Shown in pieces: positions 37,571 through 52,452 of a stretch of 64,000 nucleotides of DNA. Made by a program: the position numbers and the translations under genes. How positions within the stretch are numbered: position 1 is the first letter of the stretch; every line of letters begins with the position of its first letter. The DNA comes from Glandiceps talaboti (Eukaryota > Hemichordata > Enteropneusta > Spengelidae), in assembly GCF_964340395.1 (NCBI RefSeq), contig NC_135560.1, forward strand, positions 18,322,598 to 18,386,597, read 5' to 3'. The notes below the pieces were generated by a model, which worked only from the letters and a program-made list of their open reading frames with translations, ran no database searches and had not been told where the DNA came from.

Positions 37571-39412
37571 GTTCAATGGTCTGATACTTATGTACAAGAT
37601 ATCTGTAACGATTGGTCAACAAAATTATGTATTTGTTGATGCATTCGAGGTTTCATTCAATGGTAATGTTTTTGACAGATGTATTTAGACTTTCGAAAAC
37701 TAAAAGTTTCTCGCCAAGATCTAAAGAGTAGGCAAACATTTTAGATGGAACCCTCAAGTCATGTTTTGAATCCTTGATAAGTTGACATATAGGGTGTAGG
37801 AACTGTATTATTTCCCTTGATGACCACGGTATATGTCAAGTTTCATATTTTCAAAATCATAGACAACACTGGCGCAGAGTTAGTTTGGTTTACATCATTA
37901 TTATTCAAAGCCAAATGTTTCTACTCGAAACCCTAACGGTAGTTTAACGGAATGTTGTCTCAAATACTTGTACTAGTAACTGATATATGGATGTGTATAC
38001 GCTCTACAGCATGTCTTTCCTACTTACTATTGTTGCAAGTTATGTGAGAATTTGCTTGATTTGATGTATAATGTTTAATTTTATCCCGCGTCGCATTTAG
38101 AGGAGTGTGATCTTATGAATAAGTCTGGTCTTGACCCTGCTGACCTGTTTTATTCATTCTATGAATGACTTCTTTTCAAATTTGTGAGTGGACTCACTGA
38201 CAACGCTTTTTTGAACGTGTCAGTGAGACTCATTGACAAATATCATCTTTTGTCACTTATTATTTACCAGTTATTTAGCATTCGCTTGTATGAATGAGAA
38301 TGTCATTGTTAAAAATAGTGTCTATGAAGAATAAGGTTTACAATAGCTATCGTCCCATTAGTCGTAAGGTACTCTTCTTTACTGGTTGTAAAAGTTTGTT
38401 ACTTCGTGTCTGAATGTCTTGGTATCATGTTTATATACCTGGTAACGAGCAATGAATTGCATGCTGACATGACTTGGCAGAAATCACTTTTCCACGAGTA
38501 GAAACCGCTGGTTTGTCATCTTGAGATCTCAGTTACAACCCGGTTTTTTGAACCATTAATTTTGTGATTGAACGATTGCGAATGAACTTTATTCTCTGAC
38601 CTCATAAATATAAGATGACCCTAAAATGAACAAATAAAATCGCATGTTAATACCGCGACTTAAATTGTGGTTATTGAGAAATAAAATCAGCGTATACATT
38701 TAAATGTTCTGTGCATTACAGAACCCTAAGGAGCAGCTATGTTTCATGAATATAATAAAACCATCACAGGCAGGCTAGGTGGAAATATACGATACAAGTT
38801 AACGGAAAAATACTAAAAGGTTGAAAGATGGAGAAATTAAAAATGGTTGTTGTTTTGTGACAGCTGCCGGCTCTTGCCCACTTTCCTGGTTTCCTACCCA
38901 ATGTATAATTTAAACCGTTATTACTTTGTCTTAAACGAGTCTCAAACATTGTTGTCGATGACCCAGCACGAGCATGGCATTCGTAGTGACGTCATTGCCC
39001 ACATTATCCAATGAAACTTCTCCATTCTTTCTGTAACTTTGAGAATGGGTGGTTTCTCGAACGTCATGCATGATGACTCCCATTTTACGCACAAGTACTG
39101 TTTTAATGCTATGACGAGTCTTATGTTGTTTATTGAAAGCACTACCCATCATGATAGTGACGTAGATATTTGATAAAGCTAGTGTTAGAATCCATCGTTT
39201 TCTGACGTAACTGTAAGTGAGAAACCAATAAGTCATGTCTGGATTTGTCACGACAACCATGTCCTTGATAAACATTGTGACAGTGAAATTGATTAAATTC
39301 TGTCAAAGCACATGTCTGTCATTTCTGCACCCTTACCATCGATATTTGCAGTAACATTATATCAAAGCACGCATAGTTTTACTATGATATCGTTTAATAA
39401 AAATATATATTC

Positions 39413-39455
39413 GTATGTATGTATGTATGTATGTATGTATGTATGTATGTATGTA

Positions 39456-39489
<34 letters not shown>
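39413..39489. repeat. (GTAT)n(GT)n compound microsatellite
   Basis: About twelve GTAT units run directly into about thirteen GT units. The same design recurs at 48072-48178. Confidence 0.9.
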
Positions 39490-39493
<4 letters not shown>

Positions 39494-39726
39494 CGAGCGG
39501 AATCATGGAGTATACATTATAGGGGTATGAGGGTGTCTATTTAAGGGTACATATCAAGCTTGCAAGGTAGGCGACAGTGCTGGAGACGTTTGTACTCTTA
39601 TAGTATAGTATATTTGATAACTAATTATGTTACATCAAACAAGGAAAATTGTTGCTAAACAATTCAAATATATCTATGTGAATAGCTGTTCAAGTATTTC
39701 AGAAGAGTGTGCCATTGACTTGTTGT

Positions 39727-39789
39727 CCATGTCTGTCTGTTTGTCTGTCTGCCTGTCTGTCTGTCTGTCTGTATGTCTGTCTGTCTGCC

Positions 39790-39850
<61 letters not shown>

Positions 39851-39871
39851 CCGTTTCTGTTTGTCTGTCTG

Positions 39872-39911
<40 letters not shown>

Positions 39912-39912
39912 G
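39727..39912. repeat. (GTCT)n microsatellite of about 185 bp
   Basis: Long GTCT run with a few interruptions (CCTGTCT, CCGTTTCTGT). It produces overlapping open frames of 67-109 codons on both strands (SVCL or TDRQ repeats) that are not genes. Confidence 0.9.
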
Positions 39913-41807
39913 ACGTTTGTCTCCGCTTCTGTTTGTATGCATGCATGCCTCTCTAGGTATGTATGTGCTGTTATGATAGGGTACATGTTATTAGGCACTC
40001 TTTAAAGTTATTTCAAAGGAATCAAATATGACATGGTCCAGAAACGTTATATTTTGGCATCATTTGTTTTCAATAATCAACATATTTTTTTTCTACTCTC
40101 CTTACTGACATGCGTCAATAATATCAAAGATATTATAAACTTAATATTGAATGTTACTCTCGAAAGATATGTGTATATCTCCTGACCTGTTAAATCACCA
40201 AGTCACGTAAGATAATGCAGCGACGAGGTGCAAGGATGAAAAGTTGGCGATCTCTGAAATCGGCTCTATATTTATCTCTTTTTAAAAATAAATATCTATA
40301 ATCAGTCGTTTTTTGGTGTGTTTTTTTCTGTCACTAATCCACTTTTATTTTAAAATAATTTCTGTTTTCTATCTAGCGCGGGAGAATAAGGTCACTCCGA
40401 CTTAAAAAGACGCCAACATGTACCATATAAAAGCCGCTTTATTTAGCATTAACGAAGTTCTAACGTTACACAATTTAAAGTAATTCACTCGATTTAAAGC
40501 TAAGATGTCTACGTGTCTTTTATATACTGAATTTGGCGCGAAATATTATCGATAAATAATGGGTGCAATAGATTCAAAGATCGTGAGTTCAAAGACTTGT
40601 TTGGTGAAAGCAGTAAAGTCTGAGACATGCATTCTTAAAAGAAGTCGACTTTCAAGGTCTTGCCATGTCTGCTAGGAATACTAATGCGGCCTTCAGTGAT
40701 TAGAAGTTGAGGATTTGGTCGGAATGGGGTCCTTAGATTGGCTCATTATTCGTACTTTACATACAGCCAGACACAATGATCGGACAGACCAAGTTATGCC
40801 GTACTTTTAGCCTACTAGAAGCTAAAAGTAACTTAAAGACAGAGCGTGGGAAAGGTGGGCTGGACTGATGAAGCCTTATCTATTGATAGCTAAACGGAAG
40901 ACGCTGAACAATTTGAATAGCTATAAAGTAGAAGCACTGAACCATGAATAATTTCAGTTGTCACTGGTTTACCAATAGACCCCATAATGGGAATTACACC
41001 TATCCCTAGCAACAATGTCTGTAGCTTAGCCCAACAACGTCTGTGTAAGTAATGGACCAAATTACGCTACGCTAACTTTCTACAAGTTCAGTAATCAGTT
41101 ATTTCAAAATTTAACAAAAAAGCTACCACCATCACCATTGACACGCCAATACGGCCATACAACTAGTACCATTGCCTCATCCACTAAAATCCAAAAGAAT
41201 ATTCTTAAATTCATTATTTTTTTTTGCCAAGGCCACTAATAGAACATTTTCGACGTTCGTGGTAAAATTGATCTAAGACTTGTGGAAGCTATACTTATTG
41301 CTTCAAACACATGCATTTATTTGTTACCATGTTCTCATTTTAAGGGGTTGGTCATCGTCGCAACCACAGCCTCTTTATGACAAGCCTCTATTTCGCCGTG
41401 TCGTGGAAGAAATAACAGCTCTGGTTTGCGAGAGTGGGTTTGGTCAGTATAGCAAACATTTCTGGTAAATGTACAGTGACACCAGTCGACTTTAAAAAGG
41501 TAACATTTATATGAAGTGATAAAACCGTGTATCATTCTTAATGACCTTCCAGCTCACTGTGTACTGTAGTCTAATTCTCAGCCGACATCACAAAAATGTA
41601 AGCCGTGAATGGTTTCACTGTGTCCCGTCCTTAAATATCTTCTCAAATTGCTAAAAACTTATCGAATGACCTTATAAATCGTATTTGATGTAATCTCATG
41701 AAGAAAAACATTATTGCATTATTCGTATGTTGCTTTATTCATCTTTCTTCTTCAAATCTTAATTGCAAACCATTACCATGAGCTACTCGTGAACAAGTTT
41801 GATCAAG

Positions 41808-42002
41808 AAAATCCCTGTACCTGGGTGTCAGTTTGTCATTGTACAAAATCCCTGTACCTGGGTATCAGTCTGTCACTGTACAAAATCCTTCTACCTGCAG
41901 CTGGGTGTCAGTTTGTCATTGTACAAAATCCCTGTACCTGGGTGTCAGTTTGTCATTGTACAAAATTCCTGTACCTGGGTGACAGTTTGTCATTGTACAA
42001 AG
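41808..42002. repeat. 37-bp tandem repeat, five copies
   Basis: Unit AAAATCCCTGTACCTGGGTG then TCAGTTTGTCATTGTAC, five copies, the third carrying a short CTGCAG-containing insertion. Translates as CTWVSVCHCTKSL-like repeats, but 37 is not a multiple of three and there is no support for a gene. Confidence 0.85.
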
Positions 42003-43849
42003 AGTCGTCGCCGAATGTAATTTTTTATGTTTTATTTGTTATGATCTTGTATTGTAACTATAGTTTTTGCCGGTTGTCTTTTATTTCTATGTATATTGGT
42101 TGTGGGGTCCATGTTTATAAGTGTTCGTCACCTGTGTAGACTGCCTGACTAATGTCAAAGTTAAATAAATAATTAAATAACAAAGCCTTGTCTACCAAAT
42201 CCCGGGTTGATGCGTATCATTTCTGTCAATAAAATTTCAATTATTATAAAGTATTCAATATGATATCAATTGTGAATAAATTGACACCACTTTCAACATT
42301 TAAATGTAAGCCGTACATGGCCATGGAAAAGATCTAGTAGTGTGAGCTGTTACTATTTTCAGTTGCCGATCGAGTTAATACAATGACAAACTTTTAGTTC
42401 GTGGATGATATATTTATTCTTGTTACATCGTTAAGTATCTGATGCTTAAGTTTGTATGTGTCGTGAAAGATTACAGAAATAACCATCTGTTGTTCTTGCG
42501 TATTGTGTTGTTACTATGTGTCCGCTCAAAACTCGGTTGGATTATCATGTGGTTCGTCGTGTACAGTATGCATTTAACATGGAGGAACATGCCACGAGTA
42601 CGTGTAAAGTGACTATGATGAACACCTGCAGAAGAAATGGATATGTTACAGCATTTATCTATTCAACATTATTGAAGAGTAGGAAGGGGTTCAAAGGTCA
42701 CTACGAGTCCAATAAGATTTGTGGTTTCTGTATAACTATAGGAATCCATTAGTGACACAACAAACTAATACTCAATGTGTGCGGGCGTTTCTCTTAAAAC
42801 TATATTACAAAGCTGCTGCTGTAATGCCCTTGATACCATTAGCATTCCAAGTTTCATATATGATTTGTTGAATTTTATTTGCGTTAGCAAAAAATAACAA
42901 AATCTCACGGTAAAGAAATTTACACTGATGTGGGACGATTATGGTATCGAACATTTAATGCAAAATACTGTTTGAGTCGAATTGTATGTACATGATATAC
43001 ATCACGGACCATTTGAATAGAACTATACATGTCAACTGATACTTACTACAATTGAAGGGCAAACTCATCAAACATAATGTATATATTGTGTTCAGGCCAC
43101 CCCCTATTTTAGAAAACATTACCATATATTTTTCAAACCTACTAACTACATGCAATCTATAGCCCTCTAATTTAACCATGTGGACCAATAAACCACAAAT
43201 CGAACAGATTTGAAAGTAAAGTAGATAAAAAAGGATAAAAGGTGTGATCAAATCGCACAAACAATACATATGAGGAGTGGTGTTAATGTTAAGAAGGTGG
43301 TCGACGGAATCGAAGTGGAAAAATACCACATATCCAATCGGCTTTATAGAGGACGTCGTTGTATAATAGGATTACCCCGCTTGTCTTAACCTTGGGGACG
43401 TTGACGGATTGCTCTTCAAATGATACCGTGATACCTCCACCAATAAATATGCGTACCTGTTCAGGGGTAACGAGAGTACCGGCGTAGAATTAAAACTTTC
43501 CGATCATTGCTGAATACTTCTCACCGATCACTGGTAGATAATCAATATTACCAGGTCACACATTAAATGTAACGACTAATTCAATCAGGTGAGGCAGGAA
43601 TACTGTCCGTGTATGTTTGAAGTGCCCGCATTTGCTTCGTGGTTGTAGAGTTTGTTCTTGGTCGATGTGCGGTAAAAATGCATTAATAGATCGGCCAGAG
43701 CATGATGACTCGTGACATCTGTTTTTGTCTTTGGTAACCTAGCTTTATAATGTCGAAAACACTCATACAGCTAGATAACCAAAGAGAAAACTAGTGCCAA
43801 ATGCTCTGCTTTGATAAATTGGCTATATACGTGTAGCTGTGCTATTTTT

Positions 43850-43913
43850 CACCACCACCACCACCACCACCACCACCACCACCACCACCACCACCACCAC
43901 CACCACCACCACC
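43850..43913. repeat. (CCA)n trinucleotide microsatellite
   Basis: About 21 uninterrupted CCA units, followed by CAT/CAC-rich sequence to about 44000. Confidence 0.9.
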
Positions 43914-46900
43914 ATTGTCGCTATCACCATCGCAATCGCCATGTCTGCTTTCATTACTATTAGCTTCATACTCCATCACCACTACCATCACAACCATTCA
44001 ATACCACAGAGACATGTATGCCTTGGTTCTTAGGATCAGCATATGCCTCACCAAAATGAAAAGTTCCTGACTAAGGCTGCCATTGTACATATCATACGAA
44101 ATTTTACTAGAAAGAATATATTGAACACTTCTCTCTAAAGATTTTCACCGAAGGAAAATCACCGCAATTTCACTCATGTCATGAGTGAAACTATATATTC
44201 ATGTTTAGTACACGGGAAGTTATCCTCCATGAGTAAGCTTATGCATAGAAACAGAAGCTTGAATTCGTACGAAAATATATGTAATAAAGTCAGGGTGTAG
44301 AATACTACAAGTCTCTAAACTAATAAAGTTATGCCGTCAACTTAGTATAATACGAGAATTAATATTGTGATGGTGGATGTAATAATGAGAATTACAATAC
44401 TACTAGAGCAGTCACTCTCTGGTGAAAGATCGTTATATCAATTTTGATCCTGCTGACCTCAAGATAAGTATAATGATTATCGTTAGTTAATTGTGTTCGT
44501 TGGTTTATTTCCCAAAGTATATGGTGACATATTTGAATGTTGTAACTTGGGACTTGGACAAGAAGCAAACAGGTGTCAGGGTATGGCAACCTGTTGTGAT
44601 GTGCATCGTGGTTTCTCTGTCAATAAAATTTAACAGCGTGGATATTGAAGTCGGCATCAGACTTCATCCAAACGTGCTTTGGTTATAATTACCTGGATAA
44701 GTCACCGTTTCACTTCACTGCAATGCGTTTCTTTGTCATGTTGGCCTCAAGGAGACCCTCAACATTTTGATAAGACGATCTTTTATACGAAAGTTCGTGG
44801 AATTCGAACTCTTACCGTTTGGCAAAAGTGCGACTGGTCGAATAGAACCAATTTACTCTGTCAAAAAATACGTGTGTGATGACAAGAGACACGCAACTCG
44901 TTGTTCTGTACTGTACTCAATTCTACTTTTGGGATTGTATGGGTCATGGTATCAGCAGTTGTATGTAATGACTTTAGCCTTGAGGGAGTGAAAAAGTACG
45001 AACACTCATATATAAAACTGTTTGATACTGGGCCAAAAATGTGATTGTTTAAAAATAGATTTTCTTTTCTATCCTCACGGATATGTTTGTTAACGTAACA
45101 AAAAAGTTTGTCTCTAAATGATGCCTCTTTGAAATTCCTGGTACCAGGCGTAAACATGACAAAAATAGTTACTGTAAAAAGATATTATTAGTGCTACTAT
45201 TTAAACTCCACTTTTCATTTCGCTTCCTCAGCGCGATGAGTGGTATACCTCGGGCCACTATAAGAAAAGGTCTGAGGTCATACTTGCCGCTCGATTTGGA
45301 CATGGCCATATGACCTTGGACAAACTGTTTGCCCTGACTCCTGTTACTTTATATATAGGTTTGAAAACCGTAGTAACGAATTTTAAAAACGAACACCTTA
45401 TTCGCTTCATATATATAAGATCGTCGAAGTTTTTGAAAAAAAATAATGCCCTCCTTTCTTTTGTAGTATATTATATTCTATGCTGGTCAGGTAGCGAGGA
45501 ATTACGTAGTGTGAAACTCTAGACAACGTAACTTGTTCAAACAGGAAAATCACTCACTACAGGCTTGACCTGCAATATGATGGAGATATATCAACTTACA
45601 TACGGTGTAATAGCCAGGACGTATCTCTGTGTCAGTGTTAGTTCTTCACTTGTTCTTCTCTCAACACAGACAAGTAGTTTCTCAATAGTTGCAAGAAATA
45701 TATATGTCTTAACTAAGCGCTGATATTGCTCGTATGTGACCCCCAGTGTTATAGTTGAAAGAAAAGCCAGGGTTACAGGCTTTTCAAGAGAACTATTAGT
45801 TCCAGCAGAGGTGGGCTAATTGGATATGCGACAACACTCAGTAATGTATGGGAATGGCCCCCGGCTGTAGACGCCTTGACAAATATATGCATACCTAAAG
45901 AAAAGTGCTTCGCCACTTCTGAATGATACCTTTGTGGTTAGATTTTTGCAACTACCTTCACTTGGCTGATCATGGTTACATCAAGAACGCACGTTGATAT
46001 TTCGTTTCCCTAATAATTTGCACACAAAAGTCAGTGGCCCCTACTGAACTCCGAATGCAAATATATGATGTACATGGAAAAGACGGACGAGAGACTCGGA
46101 TAAATGCAATGGTTACTGGACAGATTGCGCAGAAACTGTCATTCCAACTCCAATCTTTTACGAAACCGCTCATGCAAAACAACTTATGCTTAATCCATCA
46201 TATGGGTTTGTATGAATGGCTTGCACATATTGTAAAGTGAGGTCGCCAGTCTACCATTAGGCATTACAACATTAAACTCTAGTGGAATCATTTACTATCT
46301 GTTACCGTCCTCTATCATTTACAAAACTGGAATTTGAAACTTTGTCAGAATCAGCGGACATCTAACTATATACATGTACAAGACTTTTCTATATATTCCC
46401 CAGTGGTATCAACCACTTGGATCACGTGATAGTCTAATTAGCCACAGTCCATTTATTTCGTATATTGCTTGGGCTTAGTTTGCCCTATAGTTCAGACCCA
46501 ACCCACACCAAAATTTCGAGACTACAATGAAATTGATTTTTTAATTGGTAAATTTGAACAATCTTTATTAGTGTGATTTGTCATATTTTTACAGTCGAAA
46601 TGGTTTGAATTGCCGCTTGCATAATTTATAAACCTATATCCGGTTTAATCATATCTTCGTCGCATATTAGTATGGCATCGTATGTTCTTCTTTGCTTAAT
46701 CGAAATAAAACATATTTACTATCATTTCGAATCCAAGAAGAATTTCAAAAATACCAAGTCCGTGCAGAAGGCCAATACAAAACCAAGCCGAATTCCAAGC
46801 GTCCTGCGACAGCGAAGAGACGCTGTTCAGTGAATGGGAACGTTTTTGAAAAGACTAAAATCTGATCTTTTAGTTGTCTGATTGGGGTCACGGGGGGTCA

Positions 46901-47154
46901 GCTCTCGCGGGAAAACCGCATTAAAGAAGTCTACGTATTAATGCGGCTCGGATTCTTGTCGATGGGTATTTCTAATGAATGCGTCATCAAGTCGACTGTT
47001 TTGAACAATAGAATTACCAATGTGGCCAGAGTAATTGTTCACCATGAATTGCACTGAAGCACAGTAGACGCAATGCTCAAAGTGGAGGAAATTCAGAGAG
47101 GAGTTCATTACTGTAAGAGTATCAGCTAGCTAGGCAGATGGTTAGTCCCTGGGT

Positions 47155-47515
47155 GGCAGAATCACCACTGGCTGGATGGATGGTTAGGTTGGTTAGTTGG
47201 TGGTTTGTAGAATGAGTGGTTGGTTGGTTGGTTGGTTAGATTGATTGTGACAGAATAACCATTGGCTGAGTGACTGGTTAAGTTAGTTTTTAGGTGGAAC
47301 GATGAAATGATAGGTTGATCAGTGAGTACACTGAGAGATGGGTTGATTGGTTTGTCGTTAGGTAAAGGGGTGTATTGATTACTGGATATGTGGGTGGTTG
47401 CTTGGTTGGTTAGTTGGTTGGTAGCGCAAACTGAGCTGGTTGATTGGCCACTGACTGGATGGGTGGGTGGGTGAATTGGATGGATGGATGGTTGGTTGGT
47501 TGGTTAATCGTTAGG
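47155..47515. repeat. GGTT/GGAT-rich degenerate tandem tract
   Basis: Repeated GGTTGGTTGGTT, GGATGGATGG and GATTGGTT motifs over about 360 bp without a fixed period; strongly strand-asymmetric, with many G and T and few C. Confidence 0.7.
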
Positions 47516-48071
47516 TGGCAGGGTATAGTATAGGCATCTAATTAAACAGGATTTTGAGTTTGTTTAGTATTATACTTTACTAGTATTGTGAATGCGTGAA
47601 ATGTGGTTAGGTCATTGAGTATTGTGGCTGCATATAATAAATTGGCCAGTCACTCACATTGTGGTCGGTTTACTGATATAGTGTCTACGTGTATTGTGGT
47701 TTGTTTAGACTACAAGTGTGTACAGACTAGTAGTAACTAAACAACTTTCACAAAAATCCATGTGATAGACAAAAGCCTCTTTCCTATGAATTCTCGGAGC
47801 CTGCCAATCACACCTTATTTCACCGTCTGACGTGATCCAATCTAATAGGGCATTGGACAGTGGCAATTCATTGGGCAAGGACGACCACCCCAGATGATCA
47901 CGCAGTGTACTTCACAATAGAGAATCGATACCCCACTTTTTGCCAAACAATACGTGGATTTTTCTAGTCATCTTCTCAAACACATCTCATTTTGATAATG
48001 TGCATAAACCAATGCGCTGTGCTTTCTTCTTATTCTTAAGATATTTCCAATGTCAACAACATCTAACGATG

Positions 48072-48134
48072 GTATGTATGTATGTATGTATGTATGTATG
48101 TATGTATGTATGTATGTATGTATGTATGTATGTA

Positions 48135-48180
<46 letters not shown>
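48072..48180. repeat. (GTAT)n(GT)n compound microsatellite
   Basis: About 17 GTAT units followed by about 18 GT units, then ACGTGCACGTGC. Confidence 0.9.
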
Positions 48181-48181
<1 letters not shown>

Positions 48182-51100
48182 ACGTGCACGTGCTTGTGGG
48201 TATGCATATGTGCAATCTGATTATCAGTAGCCATGCCAATAATAAAACTATATGAAACTAAGTAACTTAAAATAACCAATCACAAAACTAGTTAAAACTT
48301 AACCAATGTTAGTAATTTTATTTCCCAGTATAATTAAGCAACTAAGTGACATCCATTACTCACACAGACGTTACTAATGACTACCCATAACTCATACTAT
48401 AAGAAAGAACAACTATCACGTCGTCGATAACCCCCCGTCATGGTATTATAATTATCTCATTTCATCTTATTGGTCAATCAAAGAAATTATCTTATTGTTT
48501 TCAGACATATATTTACCATATTGTAGGAAAAAACAACATGAAAAACAGGAACGTGATAATGTTTTTTCTGGTCGTTTTAAAAAGGCAGCTGTAATTGCTG
48601 GAAGATATTCTGTCAAGAAATCTGCCCCCTGTAGTTTATACCTTTGATGAAGAACAGAAACGTGACGGTTCTTTGAATTTAGTACAATATGTTATGAATA
48701 AACAGTGGTTAACAGTCTAAAGAATGCCATGTTTGCCAATCATTCCTTTTCACCTGATTGCTGAGTTTACTGTTAAAAAAAACTGTTCGTCCAATTGGTC
48801 ATTTCCACTGCCCTTAGGATATTACCAATTCGTGGTACATATTAGAGTGACGACCAGGGCGAGCTTAAATTGGATATTCTATTGTGAACATTTTTAACAA
48901 CAGAATCTTATATCTTCAAAAACTCACAGCTACCTAGCTAACTTTTTCAATACATATACGATCATTGATCGATCATATTCCGACGTCAAAAGGCGACTGG
49001 AAAAGTGGCGACATCAAAACCATTCATTGAAGAAGGGCGTGTGATGTATGAAAAATGGTGCGAAAAATAACATAGCGACAACCTATAGTACGTACGATGA
49101 GATTTTGCAAATTGAATGCAACTTTAATCCGCAATCGGTACACGACGAAGGTGCGCGGCAACGCTTACTGGCGTGAACCGATTGGAACAAACCTCATTGA
49201 ACGAACCCCAGACTATTTCAATAACAATACGTAGTAACCTTGAAACTTCTTAATTATGTATATTTTAAGAGAGTCTTACAATGGGTCGTAGCTGTTCACA
49301 ACCCGGAGCTAAATAAAAGTAGGAGTGTCGCCTTTCAACGTATGGACGAAATTCTCATGCCAGCAGTTTTTATGACTAATGCGAGAGTCAAAGCATGGCT
49401 TCATGATTTTAACATTAAATGACGTTGATCAATAACTCTATATCACTGTGGAATCTCTACTGACAGAAATAGTATTGCGGTCACATAATGTGAAATATAG
49501 GCATACACCTATTATTGATGAGAAATAACAGGTCAGACTCACACCCAGTAACTATTCATCATTATACAAACGACTGTGTAACTTTAGGTGAGTACCTGTT
49601 CAGTGTACTCATAACTTTACCCAGTCTGTCTTTACCTGAGTTTTACCTGAGCACTTTCCCTTCCTCCAACTTTAACTTTGCCAACTTCAGAGAAGCCTTG
49701 TGAATGACGTCTTCATTGAAACTGGGTAGATAGGTAAGACTGTGCAATCTCCTGCATGGACGTCGCCGACAAAGTTGATTGAGCAGCGGTTTCCAGACAC
49801 GGCTAGTCTTATATGAATGAATCAGACTAGGTGTCCTCGACTTGTGCCAGCAAAGTACCAAAAGTGCACAGTTACACAAATCAAATTAAGACCCAGTAGT
49901 CAGGATGCGCAGCACTACAGCGCTCTTTACTAGCTGCAGCACCCTGATTGGTCGGTAATTTCAAATGGGTCTTTTCATCCTCGCTTGATTGGTTTCTTCT
50001 GTATAACTTTGAGTCTTTTTATCTTGAGGTCCTCACATGTAAAAATCGCCCTTTGGGATTCTTCCATTCAATCCAGGTATGAATGAGAGCCAACATACTT
50101 TGGCAGGGGTTCACAGACGAGATACCTTTCTACATGGGGTCATGGAATGTCTACCAACAACAATCCACCCACGCAGTGGTGTTACCAACTTAGTGACATA
50201 GCCTAGTTTCAAATGTCATATATTCTGCGATAACATCAAGAATTCAAACGTCATGATGGCCTCTGTCAAATTTTAGCTACTAAATCAGAGATTTACATGA
50301 TATAGGATTTAACACACAGATTAGGAATAAATTAAAATTTTAACTTTTCAAAGACGATGAGTTGTTAGTACAACAATAACGTCATTCTAGCAAGCTTCAG
50401 GGATTGTTCGGAGATTTCCGGACATCAAAACTTTTCGGAAATTCGGCTTTGATTTCGACTACCTGGTGACATGTGCATAATTATGTAACTCTACTGTTCA
50501 GATCAATGCGTAGAGAACTCACATTTCTCTGTCACCTGGAACACTATATAATGTGTAGGGAAACTCTAAATCTACCTTTTTAGTTTTCCTTTCAGATATG
50601 CGACACTTATTTTCAGGTTTTGGACAACAATGCAAATTGCATATATTTAACATGACACACAGAAATCATAATGCATGGACCAGTCGCAAGTGACCTCATC
50701 GTAGAATTCGACCTTAGATGGCGGGATTTGTGTTGAAGCTATAGCTAGCTAGTGTGGAATTTGACCGGTACCGGCACATCGCAGATATGGCAACATTTGC
50801 TATCGCTTATTAGGCATAAGGGTCATTGGAAATGTAACTGTTGCTGTTGGCAACACCGTGATAATCAGTGTCTCTTTAACTATAATGTGTTGCTAATCAA
50901 GATAGATAAAATACGTTAAGATACTAGTTACAAAGAGTGACATTTCCCCCAATGACTACTGTCATCGATATCGATTTGGTTAGGTTCCCAAAGTCGATGA
51001 ATAAGGTTACCTGTCTCCGACAATCGTCAAGGTACAATCCGGGAGAGATGACAAGACTTTTGGTTGGCTGGCTTTGTTTGTTTGTTTGTTTGTTTGCTTG

Positions 51101-52452
51101 CTTGCATATATTAAAAGATCCACATATTGCTAACCAATCTCTACGGTAGGTTGTTGTAACCGTGGTAACGTTGACAGTCATTACTAGCTATCATATCTAT
51201 AAATGTTACACTCATGCACGAGACCACTATTAATCAGACATACGCCGTGTTGGCATATTTTAGATAAGTTTTGGACCGTTTATATCGAGCAATGGGTCGA
51301 CTGGACGAAAGCTGTTTTACAATTTCTTTGAACGATTGAGAAACTGTTGTAACGGTCTTATTTTAGTTGTGCTAAATTATGATGCAATCCTCTCCTCGAG
51401 AATTTTTACTTGTATAGAGATTTGCTCTATTTTGAAATGCTTGTAACCTATTACATGTGAAGTAATGTCAGATTCTGTTTTATACTTCTTTTTAACCCCC
51501 CCCCCCGTCTTTTAAAGCTATGTGGTGTATTGAGCGTTGTTGCATTCATTCTTTTCTCCCAAAATGAAGTTTAATAATGATATCAATTAAGGATGTATTG
51601 GATGGAAAGCTTCTCCACATGGTCGGAGGATCCTTCATGCAATGGTATAGGCTCATGTTGAATTACAAGCATTGCAAACCTTGGATTGAATCATGGCCAT
51701 AAAAAGCAGAATTCCAGAAGAACTTGAACTGGAAGGGGGGGGGGGGGGTGTTGTTTGATGCAGATCAAATTATCATAGATAATCAAACTAACATATTTAT
51801 TTATATGATTAATTATAATCCCCAAAAATATGTTCCGAAGAGTCTCGCCAAGCTGTAAAATATTGTCGTTGATGGCGCTCTACCATGCAGCCTCTTGCAG
51901 CTGAGATTCTCAGGCTGTGCAGACTCATACCACTAACTTTTTAGAGGTCTGAGATGCAGACAAACAATGAGTCACTTCGATCTACATTGTCGACAATTTG
52001 TCATCCAGACAGTGGAAATCTTACAAATATACAATTTCTAGAATTGGGTAGATGGATGATCATAGGATTATATATATTGTTGCATCCTTTATTTTGTGCT
52101 CTTGATCTCTAATTAAACATATTTTAATTCAGATGTACGACTTATTATCAAAATTCAATTATTATGAACACAAAGGGATCCGATGTTTGTTAGATTTTGA
52201 TTGGAATCGGGGCTTGGAGCGATATACGACATCTCTCCGGCTGTGAGTTTGGCTATGTGTACGGTGTGCGGTTTGTTTCAAAATTACCTTGAGTATTTCC
52301 AATATAGTTTCAAATAAAGCATGTACACTAGTCGGTTTAAAAAATGTGACGTCATGGATGTAGCTATTTTTAACAGTAGCATGTAAACAGAAAAAGTAGG
52401 CGGTAATATCTATGAGGTCACTAGACCCATGAATCTGCCCGAAAATAGACTT

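Noticed and set aside
39627-40005. Frames of 67-109 codons on both strands
   Set aside because: Poly-SVCL and poly-TDRQ products of a GTCT microsatellite.
41714-42139. 141-codon frame with CTWVSVCHCTK repeats
   Set aside because: Caused by a 37-bp tandem repeat whose period is not a multiple of three; it is open in two frames at once.
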